From Selenomonadaceae bacterium (GTDB taxonomy: Bacteria > Bacillota > Negativicutes > Selenomonadales > Selenomonadaceae): 64,000 bases of DNA. The notes under the pieces were generated by a model. It worked only from the letters and a program-made list of their open reading frames with translations. It had not been told where the DNA came from and ran no database searches. Position 1 is the first letter of the stretch. Each line of letters begins with the position of its first letter. The DNA lies in the NCBI GenBank assembly GCA_017484005.1, contig JAFUTY010000019.1, forward strand, positions 1 through 64,000, read 5' to 3'. Shown here piece after piece: positions 1 to 9,678 of this stretch. Position numbers and translations under genes: made by a program.

Positions 1-42
1 AAAAAAAAAGAGTCGAGGATCATTTTCAGATCCCCGACTCGA
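1..42 (-). terminator. Rho-independent terminator after the beta-glucosidase gene
   Basis: A 12-bp stem (arms at about 15-26 and 31-42) is followed on the minus strand by a run of ten T (the A run at 1-10). The single imperfect pair is a G-U wobble on the minus strand and an A-C mismatch on the plus strand, so it was shaped for minus-strand RNA. It lies just after the TGA of the glucosidase gene. Confidence 0.8.
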
Positions 43-56
43 AAAATTTTCAAATA

Positions 57-1550
<1,494 letters not shown>

Positions 1551-1552
1551 TC

Positions 1553-1655
1553 AGTATAAGTTTTCAAAAATTTATACTCGAATCGATCAATTGGTATAAA
1601 TTTCTCGGAAAAATTTGGAGAAACTTATACTGAAAAGTCGATCTCGGTATAAATT
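1553..1655. promoter_or_regulatory. Five TATAC/GTATA half-sites in a 53-bp tandem repeat upstream of the glucosidase gene
   Basis: Half-sites of the form RGTATAARTT or its complement lie at 1553-1562, 1569-1578 (inverted), 1593-1602, 1622-1631 (inverted) and 1646-1655. The inverted pairs 1569/1593 and 1622/1646 have the same 24-bp offset, and the second pair is the first shifted by exactly 53 bp, about five helical turns. This looks like a multi-operator control region for the glucosidase gene. The regulator is not in the window. Confidence 0.5.
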
Positions 1656-1675
1656 CGGAAAAAAGTTAGAAAAAA

Positions 1676-1708
1676 ATCCCCGGATCAAATGATCTGGGGA
1701 TCTTTTTT
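1676..1708. terminator. Bidirectional terminator between PTS IIA and glucosidase genes
   Basis: An 11-bp stem (1676-1686 with 1691-1701) is flanked by an A7 run on the left and a T7 run on the right, so it can work on either strand. On the minus strand it ends the PTS IIB-IIB-IIA transcript before the glucosidase gene. Confidence 0.7.
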
Positions 1709-1728
1709 TGTTTCGGAATGATTTGAGA

Positions 1729-2037
1729 TTATTTGCCGAGTTTTTTGTAGAGATCGATGAATTCCTGCGCAATTGTGTGGAATCCTTCTGCACTCATCAA
1801 TTGATCTTCCGCGTGGATAATCAAAATCGAAACTGCAGATTCGCCATTTGCCTCACGAGTGAGGAGCTGCAGATGAACATCATGCCCGCCGCTGAATGCT
1901 TCTTCGCCGTCTTTGATCATCTGTTCAGCCTTTTCAAAATTGCCCTTTTTAGCTTCTTGAATCGCTTCGATGTAGCAAGAGCGCGCCGTTCCGACTGCAG
2001 TGATGATCTGAAACGCAATTTGTTCCAAGCCTTCCAT
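1729..2037 (-). CDS. PTS lactose/cellobiose-family IIA component
   Basis: Small cytoplasmic phosphocarrier of 102 residues, the typical length of the ChbA/CelC/LacF family. It takes phosphate from HPr and passes it to IIB. The phospho-accepting histidine is in ILIIHAEDQLM near residue 78, and GFHTIAQEFIDLYKKLGK gives the usual C-terminal helix. GGAGGTC precedes the ATG. It is the third gene of the minus-strand group IIB-IIB-IIA; no membrane IIC is encoded in the window. Confidence 0.9.
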   Translation of the reverse strand: MEGLEQIAFQIITAVGTARSCYIEAIQEAKKGNFEKAEQMIKDGEEAFSGGHDVHLQLLTREANGESAVSILIIHAEDQLMSAEGFHTIAQEFIDLYKKLGK

Positions 2038-2078
2038 TAGCAGACCTCCTTCGACAATTTTTCAGAGGATCTTGAGAA

Positions 2079-2387
2079 TCAGACTCCCATGAGTTTTTTC
2101 GCGATTGCGAGAGCACCTTTGCCGTCAGCTTTTCCGTAGACTTTCATGTCGATCGAGTCGATTGGAACGCCTGGGCATTGTTTGGAGATTCCATCTTTTT
2201 GGAAACGAATCTGTGGGCCGAGGAGGATGCAGTCTGCATCTTTGCCTTGTTTGGATGCTTCAGACGCTGCATAAGCCGCGATTGAGCATTCGAACGGAGG
2301 ATTTTCTTTGTTTGCAGCATCCTGCATGTTTTTGACGAGGATAGAAGTGGACATTCCGCCGGCACAGAAAAGAACGATTTTTTTCAT
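2079..2387 (-). CDS. PTS cellobiose-family IIB component, copy 1
   Basis: IIB subunit of 102 residues with the phosphocysteine loop MKKIVLFCAGGMSTSILV at the N-terminus (Cys8). It accepts phosphate from IIA and gives it to the sugar at IIC. I chose ATG 2387, with GGAGACG upstream; the open frame runs a further 35 codons upstream into the preceding IIB gene but shows no conserved sequence there. It is a clear paralogue of the next gene: both share the phosphocysteine loop, AILLGPQ-type strands, QCPGIPIDAID-type sequence and the end KLMG. Confidence 0.9.
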   Translation of the reverse strand: MKKIVLFCAGGMSTSILVKNMQDAANKENPPFECSIAAYAASEASKQGKDADCILLGPQIRFQKDGISKQCPGVPIDSIDMKVYGKADGKGALAIAKKLMGV

Positions 2388-2433
2388 AGTGAGAACGTCT
2401 CCTTTATAAAAAATTTTGGGGAATATTGAAAAA

Positions 2434-2736
2434 TCACGCTCCCATGAGCTGACGTGCGAGATCGAGTGCAGATTTTCCATCCATGCGCCCATAAATCCTC
2501 ATGTCGATCGCATCGATAGGAATTCCAGGACATTGCTCGGAAATTTTGCGTTTTGAGAATCGAACTTGCGGACCTAGGAGAATTGCATCGGCATCTGACG
2601 CGCGTTCTTTAGCCTCATGAGTTGGAAAAGCGTCAATTGTGCATTCAAAATTTTCCTCCGCAGCAGCCTCACGCATTTTTGAAACGAGCATTGAAGTTGA
2701 CATTCCCGCAGCACATAGGAGAACGATTTTTTTCAT
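2434..2736 (-). CDS. PTS cellobiose-family IIB component, copy 2
   Basis: Second IIB paralogue of 100 residues with MKKIVLLCAAGMSTSML at the N-terminus and the phosphocysteine at residue 8. It is the first gene of the minus-strand PTS group, with a GAAGGGG ribosome site before the ATG. Two adjacent complete IIB genes with one IIA and no IIC are unusual. Either the IIC is encoded elsewhere and two sugars share the IIA, or one IIB copy is redundant. Both keep the catalytic Cys. Confidence 0.9.
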   Translation of the reverse strand: MKKIVLLCAAGMSTSMLVSKMREAAAEENFECTIDAFPTHEAKERASDADAILLGPQVRFSKRKISEQCPGIPIDAIDMRIYGRMDGKSALDLARQLMGA

Positions 2737-3200
2737 AAGTCACACCCCTTCGGGCAAATTGATCGCTAAAAATTTTCGAAATATCGATTCAAATTTCAGA
2801 ATCTCGATTTATTTTTGGACAGATTTCAACACTCTAAAAAATTTTCGTTATTCAATTATCAAGGTTCAATACCGATTCGATTTGGAAGAAAAACTCAAAT
2901 CGGTTTCGAATTTTGATCCCTAACTTCAACCTCACTTGAGAATCTCAACCTCAGAATGAGTCGCAATGTTCACCTGACAGCGAAAATTTCAAGAAGAGAT
3001 TCCAAATCACGATCGCCAGTCAAAACGCAATCAGAGTTTCAATCGCAAATCGAATCGACAGCCTGATTCAATTTTTTCATGACGTCGAAACTCCTTCGCA
3101 AATTATTTTTTTGAATGATTCAACAGACTTTTTAAATTTCCTTCTTGATCGAAAAATATTCTGAAAAATTTTCATGGAATTTTATCGAATCAATTTTGCC
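2737..3200. other. Gene-free spacer between divergent PTS and fatty-acid operons
   Basis: About 460 bp with no convincing gene on either strand. It holds scattered GAATCG/CGATT-type words and imperfect inverted repeats (for example CCGATT near 2872 with AATCGG near 2899). It probably carries the promoter of the minus-strand PTS genes, but I could not find a clean one. Confidence 0.5.
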
Positions 3201-3229
3201 TTGCGTTTGATTTTCAAAGTCGCTATGAT
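3201..3229 (+). promoter_or_regulatory. Sigma-A-type promoter of the plsX-fabK operon
   Basis: TTGCGT at 3201-3206 and TATGAT at 3224-3229 are 17 bp apart, with the plsX start about 40 bp downstream. I saw no FapR-like operator. Confidence 0.65.
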
Positions 3230-3270
3230 ACTCGAGATTTTTGGATTCTAACGCGAAGGAGTCGAGGCGG

Positions 3271-4302
3271 TTGAAAATTGCGATCGACGCGATGGGCGGT
3301 GATTTCGCTCCAAATGAAATCGTCCTCGGATGCATTCAAGCGGCAAAGCTTTATGACTGCGAAATTGTGCTCGTCGGTGACAAATCTCAAATCGAAAAAA
3401 TTTTATCAGACCAAAACGCTCAATCAATTCCAAACATTTCGATTCAACACGCGTCGGAAGTCATTGCGATGGGCGAACATCCTGCCGATGCAGTTCGAAC
3501 GAAAAAAGATTCATCGATTGTCGTTGCAACTCAATTGGTAAAAGATGGAATTTGCGACTGCGTTTTTTCCGCCGGAAGCACTGGAGCGGCTGTCACTGCA
3601 GCAGTCTTGATTCTCAAACGGATTAAAGGAATCGGACGTCCCTCGATTGCAACTCCAATTCCAACTCCCAACGGTGTCACTTTGTTACTCGATTCCGGCG
3701 CAAATGTCGATTCAAAGCCGGAACATCTAGTCGAAAGCGCGATTATGGGATCGATTTACGCGCAGCATGTATTCGGAAAGAAAAATCCTCGCGTTGGACT
3801 TCTAAACATCGGTGAAGAGGAGACTAAAGGTAATGAGCAGGCTAAAGAGACTTATCAACTGCTCAAACAACTCAACACGATCAATTTTGTCGGAAACGCT
3901 GAAGGGCGCGATGTTCCAACTGGAAATTTCGATGTGGTTGTCTGCGATGGATTCGTCGGGAATGTCGTGTTGAAATTTGCGGAAGGCTTGGCTAAAATGA
4001 TTCTGCAATTGTTGAAAGAAGCGTTGAAATCCGGAGGAGTTCGAGCAAAAGTCGGTGCAGCTCTATTAATGCCGATTTTGAAAACTCTCGGGAAAAAATT
4101 AGACGCTGCAGAATATGGAGGCGCACCGCTTCTAGGTGTCAATGGATGCTGCATAATTGGTCATGGCTCTTCAAAGGCAAAATCGATCTGCTCTGCAATC
4201 GGCGTCGCAAATGAATTCGTCCACCGCGATGTTATTGGACAAATTCGCGATGCTCTAGATCAAGAAAAGTCTCAAGCTAAGGAGGACATTTTGAATGTTT
4301 GA
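3271..4302 (+). CDS. plsX: Phosphate acyltransferase PlsX
   Basis: Makes acyl-phosphate from acyl-ACP for phospholipid synthesis at the inner membrane. It is 343 residues from the TTG at 3271, the family norm. The signature KIAIDAMGGDFAPNEIV opens the protein, with the PlsX motifs DSGANVDSKPEHL near residue 150 and GFVGNVVLKF near 225. The frame is open back to a TTG at 3241, but GAAGGAG at 3254-3260 points to 3271. It is the first gene of the fatty-acid cluster and overlaps fabK by 8 nt. The usual rpmF neighbour is absent. Confidence 0.93.
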   Translation: MKIAIDAMGGDFAPNEIVLGCIQAAKLYDCEIVLVGDKSQIEKILSDQNAQSIPNISIQHASEVIAMGEHPADAVRTKKDSSIVVATQLVKDGICDCVFSAGSTGAAVTAAVLILKRIKGIGRPSIATPIPTPNGVTLLLDSGANVDSKPEHLVESAIMGSIYAQHVFGKKNPRVGLLNIGEEETKGNEQAKETYQLLKQLNTINFVGNAEGRDVPTGNFDVVVCDGFVGNVVLKFAEGLAKMILQLLKEALKSGGVRAKVGAALLMPILKTLGKKLDAAEYGGAPLLGVNGCCIIGHGSSKAKSICSAIGVANEFVHRDVIGQIRDALDQEKSQAKEDILNV

Positions 4303-5248
4303 AAACAATGCGATCTGCAAACTGCTGAACATAAAATATCCAATTTTTCAAGGCGGAATGGCATGGATTGGAACGGCAGAACTTGCATCGGCAGTGAGCA
4401 ATGCGGGAGGCTTGGGGCTCATCGGCGCAGGACACATGCCTCCAGATATTCTCCGCAAAGAAATTCAAAAATGTAAATCAATGATCGATGGCTCAAAACC
4501 GTTCGGCGTCAATGTTATGCTGATGTCGCCCTTCGTCAAAGAAGTTATGGAAGTTGTCATCGATGAAAAAATTCCAGTCGTCACGACGGGCGCAGGAAAT
4601 CCAGGCGAATATGTTCCTGCATTAAAAGAAATCGGCTCAAAAGTCATTCCAGTCGTCGCATCAGTTGCATTGGCGAAGAGACTCGAGCGAGTCGGCGCAG
4701 ATGCAATTATCGCTGAAGGAATGGAAAGCGGCGGACATATTGGAGAAATCGCAACACTTCCACTCGTTCCGCAGGTTGTCGATGCAGTTGATGTTCCAGT
4801 TATCGCGGCAGGAGGAATTGCAGATTCTCGCGGATTGGCGGCAGCATTTGCACTTGGCGCGTCAGCAGTTCAAATGGGAACTCGATTCGTCTTGTCGGAA
4901 GAATGCATCGCTCATCCAAATTACAAAAATCTCGTTTTGAAGGCGAAAGATCGCTCGACAGTTGTCACCGGCAGAACATTGGGACATCCAGCGCGAGTCA
5001 TTGCAAACAAATTCACTCGTACATATTTGGAAATGGAAGCGGCTGGAGCACCTGCGGAAGAATTGGAAAAATTGGGCGTTGGATCATTGCATCGCGCGAC
5101 TCACGAAGGCGATGTTGACAATGGATCAGTCATGATTGGACAAATTTCTGGAATGCTCGAAGATATCAAACCGGTTAAACAAATTATCGAGGATATCGTC
5201 GCAGGACTTCCAAAAATCGTTGAAGAAATTCAATCTCGATACAATTAA
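4295..5248 (+). CDS. fabK: Enoyl-ACP reductase II (FabK)
   Basis: FMN-dependent TIM-barrel enoyl-ACP reductase of 317 residues that does the last step of each fatty-acid elongation cycle. Motifs: YPIFQGGMAWIG at the N-terminus, GLIGAGHMPP, VVTTGAGNP, the catalytic-region motif EGMESGGHIG near residue 143, and the FMN phosphate loop AAGGIADSRGLAAAFALGA. Its place in a fab operon with no fabI in view supports FabK rather than nitronate monooxygenase. AAGGAGG precedes the ATG, which overlaps the plsX stop. A terminator follows. Confidence 0.92.
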   Translation: MFENNAICKLLNIKYPIFQGGMAWIGTAELASAVSNAGGLGLIGAGHMPPDILRKEIQKCKSMIDGSKPFGVNVMLMSPFVKEVMEVVIDEKIPVVTTGAGNPGEYVPALKEIGSKVIPVVASVALAKRLERVGADAIIAEGMESGGHIGEIATLPLVPQVVDAVDVPVIAAGGIADSRGLAAAFALGASAVQMGTRFVLSEECIAHPNYKNLVLKAKDRSTVVTGRTLGHPARVIANKFTRTYLEMEAAGAPAEELEKLGVGSLHRATHEGDVDNGSVMIGQISGMLEDIKPVKQIIEDIVAGLPKIVEEIQSRYN

Positions 5249-5264
5249 TTCGGAAATAAAAAAT

Positions 5265-5305
5265 AATCCCGAGGATCAAATGTAGATTCTCGGGAATTTT
5301 TTTTT
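5265..5305 (+). terminator. Terminator after fabK
   Basis: Stem 5265-5277 with 5285-5297, followed by nine T. It separates plsX-fabK from fabD-fabG, so fabD needs its own promoter or read-through. A TTGACA at 5317 has no good -10 at normal spacing. Confidence 0.75.
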
Positions 5306-5367
5306 GCAGGAAATTTTTGACATGCGACGAAAGGTTTATCGAAAATATTTTCAAAGGAAGTGATTTA

Positions 5368-6309
5368 ATGAAAAAACTCGCGTTCATTTTTCCAGGTCAA
5401 GGCGCGCAGTTCGTCGGAATGGGCAAAGATCTTTTCGACAAATTCGACGTCGCAAAAAAAATCTTCGCTCAAGCTGACGAGGCTCTCGGCTATTCGATTC
5501 AAAAATTATGCTTCGAAGGTCCAGCCGATGAATTGCAGCTCACAGCGAACACTCAGCCTGCAATTTTGACAATGAGCGTTGTCGCGTCAGAAATTTTGAA
5601 GGAGAACGGAATCGAGCCATCGATCGCTGGAGGACATTCGCTCGGAGAATATTCCGCATTAGTTTCTGCCGGCGCGATTGATTTTCAAACTGCAGTCGTA
5701 TTAGTTCATCATCGCGGACAATACATGCAGGAGGCAGTTCCAGTCGGTGAAGGCGGCATGGCAGCGATTATCGGTCTGCCGGATGAAACGATTGTCGATG
5801 TTTGCACGGAAGTTTCAAAATCGAATCAGGTTCAAGCTGTCAATTTCAACTGCCCGGGACAGACTGTTATCGCTGGGACGAGTAAAGGAGTCGAGTTAGC
5901 TGTCGAGAAACTTCAAGCAGCTGGCGCAAAAAAAGCAGTTATTCTTCCAGTCAGCGCACCATTTCATTCAACTTTGATGAAACCTGCCGCTGAAAAATTG
6001 GCTCTGGAATTGGAAAAAATCGATCTGAAAGATGCAAAATTCCCAGTCACATCGAATTTCACCGGCAAATTAGAATCCAAAGCATCGGAAATTAAATCGA
6101 ATCTGATTTCGCAAGCCGATAATCCAGTTCATTGGATTGATTGCGTCAACTCGATGAAAGATTTCGGCGCGGAACTTTTCATCGAAGCTGGTCCTGGAAA
6201 AACGCTTGCAGGATTCAACAAACGAATCGATCGCAAGCTCGAAACTCTCACCGTTGGCGACTTGGAGACACTCCAAAAATCCCTTGACTATTTAGGAGAG
6301 GTTAGATAA
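5368..6309 (+). CDS. fabD: Malonyl-CoA:ACP transacylase
   Basis: Transfers malonyl groups from CoA to ACP. It is 313 residues, normal length, opening with LAFIFPGQGAQFVGMG. The nucleophile serine lies in GGHSLGEYSAL (about residue 92) and the catalytic histidine in SAPFHSTLM (about residue 200). I chose ATG 5368 with AAAGGAAG upstream; the frame extends 17 codons upstream to a poor ATG. The TAA is followed after 1 nt by the fabG ATG, so the two are translationally coupled. Confidence 0.95.
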   Translation: MKKLAFIFPGQGAQFVGMGKDLFDKFDVAKKIFAQADEALGYSIQKLCFEGPADELQLTANTQPAILTMSVVASEILKENGIEPSIAGGHSLGEYSALVSAGAIDFQTAVVLVHHRGQYMQEAVPVGEGGMAAIIGLPDETIVDVCTEVSKSNQVQAVNFNCPGQTVIAGTSKGVELAVEKLQAAGAKKAVILPVSAPFHSTLMKPAAEKLALELEKIDLKDAKFPVTSNFTGKLESKASEIKSNLISQADNPVHWIDCVNSMKDFGAELFIEAGPGKTLAGFNKRIDRKLETLTVGDLETLQKSLDYLGEVR

Positions 6310-6310
6310 T

Positions 6311-7054
6311 ATGCTTTTCGTTGACGAAGTTGCAGTTGTGACTGGTGCATCGCGCGGAATCGGGCGGGCGATCGCTGAAAAATTGGCGTCGGAAGGTGCA
6401 AAGGTCGTCGTTGGATTTTCCAATAACGAATCGAAAGCTCTCGAAGTCGTTCAACAAATCGAATCGAACGGCGGGCAGGCGATTGCATTGAAAGTCGATG
6501 TGTCGAATTCTGAATCGGTCGCGGAATTTTTTAATTCGATCGTTGAAAAATTTCAGAAAATCGATATTCTCGTCAACAACGCCGGAATCACTCGCGATAG
6601 TCTGATTCTTCGAATGAAAGATGAAGATTTCGACGCCGTGATCGATACAAATCTCAAAGGCATCTTTTATTGTACAAAAGCCGCCGCGAAAGTCATGCTG
6701 AAAGCTCGCAGCGGTCGAATCGTGAATATCGCCTCGGTTGTCGGTGAAATTGGAAATGCTGGACAGGCTAATTATTCCGCCGCAAAAGCTGGAGTTATCG
6801 CGTTGACTAAAACATCAGCGAAAGAGTTTGCATCGCGCGGAATTAATGTGAATGCTGTCGCTCCTGGATTCATCGAAACAGATATGACAAACGTTCTGAA
6901 AGATGAAGTTAAATCGGAAATGAGCAAATCGATCCCTCTGAATCGATTTGGAAAACCGGAAGATGTTGCAAACGTCGTAGCATTTCTCGCGTCAGATTCC
7001 GCCTCATATATCACTGGACAGACTTTGAATGTTGATGGCGGAATGGTCATGTAA
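6311..7054 (+). CDS. fabG: 3-oxoacyl-ACP reductase
   Basis: NADPH-dependent short-chain dehydrogenase of 247 residues that reduces beta-ketoacyl-ACP. It has the cofactor loop TGASRGIG (residues 13-20), NNAG near residue 90, the catalytic Ser in NIASVVG, the YSAAK Tyr-Lys pair near residue 156, and the C-terminus GQTLNVDGGMVM. It directly follows fabD. Confidence 0.95.
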   Translation: MLFVDEVAVVTGASRGIGRAIAEKLASEGAKVVVGFSNNESKALEVVQQIESNGGQAIALKVDVSNSESVAEFFNSIVEKFQKIDILVNNAGITRDSLILRMKDEDFDAVIDTNLKGIFYCTKAAAKVMLKARSGRIVNIASVVGEIGNAGQANYSAAKAGVIALTKTSAKEFASRGINVNAVAPGFIETDMTNVLKDEVKSEMSKSIPLNRFGKPEDVANVVAFLASDSASYITGQTLNVDGGMVM

Positions 7055-7132
7055 ATTTGCTAATTCGAGATCAATTTTGATCTTCGTGTTAGAATAGATC
7101 CCAAAAAATGTTGGAAGGGTGATTTTTTAATC

Positions 7133-7393
7133 ATGTCTACCGGAACTTTTGAAAAGGTTAGAGATATCGTCGTCGAACAGCTCGGTGTTGAAGCGGACGA
7201 AGTCTCAGAAGAGTCTACATTTATCGACGACCTCGGCGCGGATTCCCTCGATATCGTTGAACTCATCATGGCTTTCGAAGAAGCTTTCAACGTCGAAATC
7301 CCCGATGAAGAAGCCGAAAAAATCAAGAGCGTCAAAGATGTTGTCGAATACATCGAGAGCAATTCATCCAAAGACGCTAAAGACGAGAAATAA
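7133..7393 (+). CDS. acpP: Acyl carrier protein
   Basis: Acidic 86-residue carrier. Its phosphopantetheine attachment serine is in [18 protein letters not shown], and helix IV ends in [19 protein letters not shown] precedes the ATG. A 78-bp spacer upstream has a TAGAAT hexamer (7090-7095) with no good -35. A hairpin terminator follows, which fits separate high expression of ACP. Confidence 0.95.
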   Translation: MSTGTFEKVRDIVVEQLGVEADEVSEESTFIDDLGADSLDIVELIMAFEEAFNVEIPDEEAEKIKSVKDVVEYIESNSSKDAKDEK

Positions 7394-7410
7394 TATTCCC
7401 ATCGAAACCG

Positions 7411-7444
7411 AAGCCGTGAAGGAAAAAATCTTCGCGGCTTTTTT
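7411..7444 (+). terminator. Terminator after acpP
   Basis: An 11-bp stem (7411-7421 with 7430-7440) with one G-U wobble on the plus strand, followed by a T run. It would attenuate transcription into the downstream genes. Confidence 0.75.
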
Positions 7445-7467
7445 GAGTTATAAAGGGGGGAATTGTT

Positions 7468-8412
7468 TTGAAACTGCCAGAGTTGAAAATCGGAGAAAAG
7501 ATCGCCAAAGTTCCGATAGTTCAAGGCGGTATGGCAATTCGTCTCTCAACTGCTAAGTTGGCAGCAGCCGTCGCAAATGAAGGCGGCATTGGACTAATTG
7601 CAGCGTCAGGCATGTCTCACAACGAACTTCGATACGAAATTCGACTCGCGCGCGCATTGACTAAAGGCGTTGTCGGTATAAATATCATGGTCGCCGCGTC
7701 AGATTTCGTCGGAATTGTCAAAACTGCTATCGAAGAAAAAATCGATCTAATCGTTGCAGGCGCAGGATTCTCTCGCGACATGTTCGGTTTGGGAAAAGAA
7801 AGCAACACTCCAATCGTTCCAATTGTTTCATCTGTCAAGCTCGCCAAAATTTCTGAAAAACTCGGCGCAACTGCTATCGTTGTCGAAGGAAAAGAGGCTG
7901 GCGGACATCTCGGAACTGATATCTCGGTGCGAAAATTGATTCCAGGAATTCGCGAGGCTGTCAAAATTCCAGTTGTCGCGGCAGGCGGAATTCTTCATGG
8001 CGCAGATATCGCGGAAGTTGTCAAGATGGGCGCGAACGGTGTGCAGATGGGATCTCGATTTGCGGCAAGCGTTGAAAGTAATGCTGCCCCGACTCTCAAA
8101 CAATACTATTTGAAATCGCAGCCCGATGATATCGTGGTGATTCATTCGCCGGTTGGACTTCCAGGGCGCGCTGTCAGAACTCCATTTTCAAACCGCGTCA
8201 TGAATGGAAACGTTCCGCCCAAAATTTGCGATCATTGTCTCAAAGCCTGCAAGAGAAATTTTTGCATCATTAAATCTCTGATTCGCGCTCAGCAGGGCGA
8301 TTTGGAAACTGGATTGGTTTTCACAGGCGAATTTATGCCGCGAATCAAAAAAATTCTCTCAGTTAAAGAGATTATCTCGGAACTTCTCGCTGAAGTGGCA
8401 GCGATTGATTGA
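7468..8412 (+). CDS. FabK-like FMN oxidoreductase / nitronate monooxygenase family
   Basis: Second TIM-barrel flavoprotein of this operon, 314 residues, related to FabK. It has VPIVQGGMAIRLS at the N-terminus, GLIAASGMS, VAGAGFSRDMFG, EGKEAGGHLGTD near residue 140, and the FMN loop VAAGGILHGADIAEVVKMGA. It differs from the upstream FabK in a C-terminal insert with four cysteines, CDHCLKACKRNFC near residues 253-265, that could bind a metal. It is set off by a strong GGGGGG ribosome site and uses TTG as start. It may be a second enoyl reductase or a nitronate/propionate-3-nitronate oxidase; the sequence alone does not decide this. Confidence 0.75.
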   Translation: MKLPELKIGEKIAKVPIVQGGMAIRLSTAKLAAAVANEGGIGLIAASGMSHNELRYEIRLARALTKGVVGINIMVAASDFVGIVKTAIEEKIDLIVAGAGFSRDMFGLGKESNTPIVPIVSSVKLAKISEKLGATAIVVEGKEAGGHLGTDISVRKLIPGIREAVKIPVVAAGGILHGADIAEVVKMGANGVQMGSRFAASVESNAAPTLKQYYLKSQPDDIVVIHSPVGLPGRAVRTPFSNRVMNGNVPPKICDHCLKACKRNFCIIKSLIRAQQGDLETGLVFTGEFMPRIKKILSVKEIISELLAEVAAID

Positions 8413-8428
8413 GAAAGGGGACGATAAA

Positions 8429-9676
8429 TTGAAAAATCGAGTCGTTATCACCGGCATCGGTGCTGTCACTCCAATTGGAATTGGCAAAGACAATTTCTGG
8501 CAAGCGTTGATCGACGGCAAAAATGGTATCAAAAAAATTTCGCGAATTGATCCTTCCGACCTCCCATCGCAAATCGCCGGAGAAATTCCAGACTTCAATC
8601 CCGACGATTTCATCGATAAAAAAGAAGCGAAAAGAATGGATCGATACACTCAATTCGCAGTTGCCGCGGCAGATCTTGCGATTATAGATTCGGAAATCGA
8701 TTTGGAATCTGAAAATTTGGATCGAATCGGAACTTTCGTCGGAACAGGAATCGGCGGAATCGAAACGATGCATAATCAATATGAAAAACTCTTCGATAAA
8801 GGTCCATCGAAAATTAGTCCATTTTTTGTCCCGATGATGATTCCGAACATGGCGGCTGGACAAATCACGATTTTGCATCATCTCCATGGTCCATCGAGTT
8901 GCACAGTGACTGCATGCGCCACTGGAACGAATTGTATTGGCGACGCGTTCAGAGTTTTACAACGTGGCGACGCGGATGTCATGGTTGCCGGCGGAACTGA
9001 AGCGAGCATTTCTCCCGCACCAATCGCTGGTTTCTGCGCGATGAAAGCTTTGTGCACAGATCACAACGACGATCCTGAACATGCGTCGCGACCGTTCGAC
9101 AAAAATCGATCTGGATTCGTTATGGGCGAAGGATCTGGAATTGTCGTCTTGGAAACCTTGGAACATGCATTGAAACGCAGCGCTCCTCATATTTACGCGG
9201 AAATTATCGGTTATGGTTCAAATTCCGACGCTTATCATATGACAAGTCCAGCTCCTCACGGCGAATTTCAATCCAAATGCATGCAGCTCGCGATTAATGA
9301 TTCAGGCTTGACTGCTGACGATATCGATTATGTCAACGCGCATGGAACTTCGACTTCGATGAATGACGCCGGCGAAACTGAAGCGATTAAAGTTGTATTT
9401 GGAGCGCGCGCAAAATCGATTGCTGTCTCCTCGATTAAATCCATGACCGGACATCTTCTCGGTGCAGCGGGCGGAATTGAATGCATCGCGACAGCTTTAT
9501 CTTTGCAAAATGGAATTCTCCCGCCGACGATTAATTACGAGACTCCCGATGAGGGATTGGATCTCGATTACGTTCCAAATAAATCTCGCGAACAAAAAAT
9601 TCGTGCCGCAATTTCAAATTCCTTCGGCTTCGGCGGACACAATGCTTGTCTCGTGCTGAAAAAATACGAGGGCTGA
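8429..9676 (+). CDS. fabF: 3-oxoacyl-ACP synthase II
   Basis: Condensing enzyme of 415 residues that elongates acyl-ACP with malonyl-ACP. The catalytic Cys is in TVTACATGTNCIGDAFR (about residue 163); the two catalytic histidines are in VNAHGTSTSMND and KSMTGHLLGAAGG. SNSFGFGGHNACLVLKK closes the fold. I chose TTG 8429, 9 nt after GAAAGGGG; the frame is open back to a TTG at 8405 that overlaps the preceding stop. It is the only ketoacyl synthase in the cluster. Confidence 0.94.
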   Translation: MKNRVVITGIGAVTPIGIGKDNFWQALIDGKNGIKKISRIDPSDLPSQIAGEIPDFNPDDFIDKKEAKRMDRYTQFAVAAADLAIIDSEIDLESENLDRIGTFVGTGIGGIETMHNQYEKLFDKGPSKISPFFVPMMIPNMAAGQITILHHLHGPSSCTVTACATGTNCIGDAFRVLQRGDADVMVAGGTEASISPAPIAGFCAMKALCTDHNDDPEHASRPFDKNRSGFVMGEGSGIVVLETLEHALKRSAPHIYAEIIGYGSNSDAYHMTSPAPHGEFQSKCMQLAINDSGLTADDIDYVNAHGTSTSMNDAGETEAIKVVFGARAKSIAVSSIKSMTGHLLGAAGGIECIATALSLQNGILPPTINYETPDEGLDLDYVPNKSREQKIRAAISNSFGFGGHNACLVLKKYEG

Positions 9677-9678
9677 TT

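Noticed and set aside
5317..5346. Promoter of fabD from TTGACA at 5317
   Set aside because: No acceptable -10 hexamer at 16-18 bp; too weak to list.
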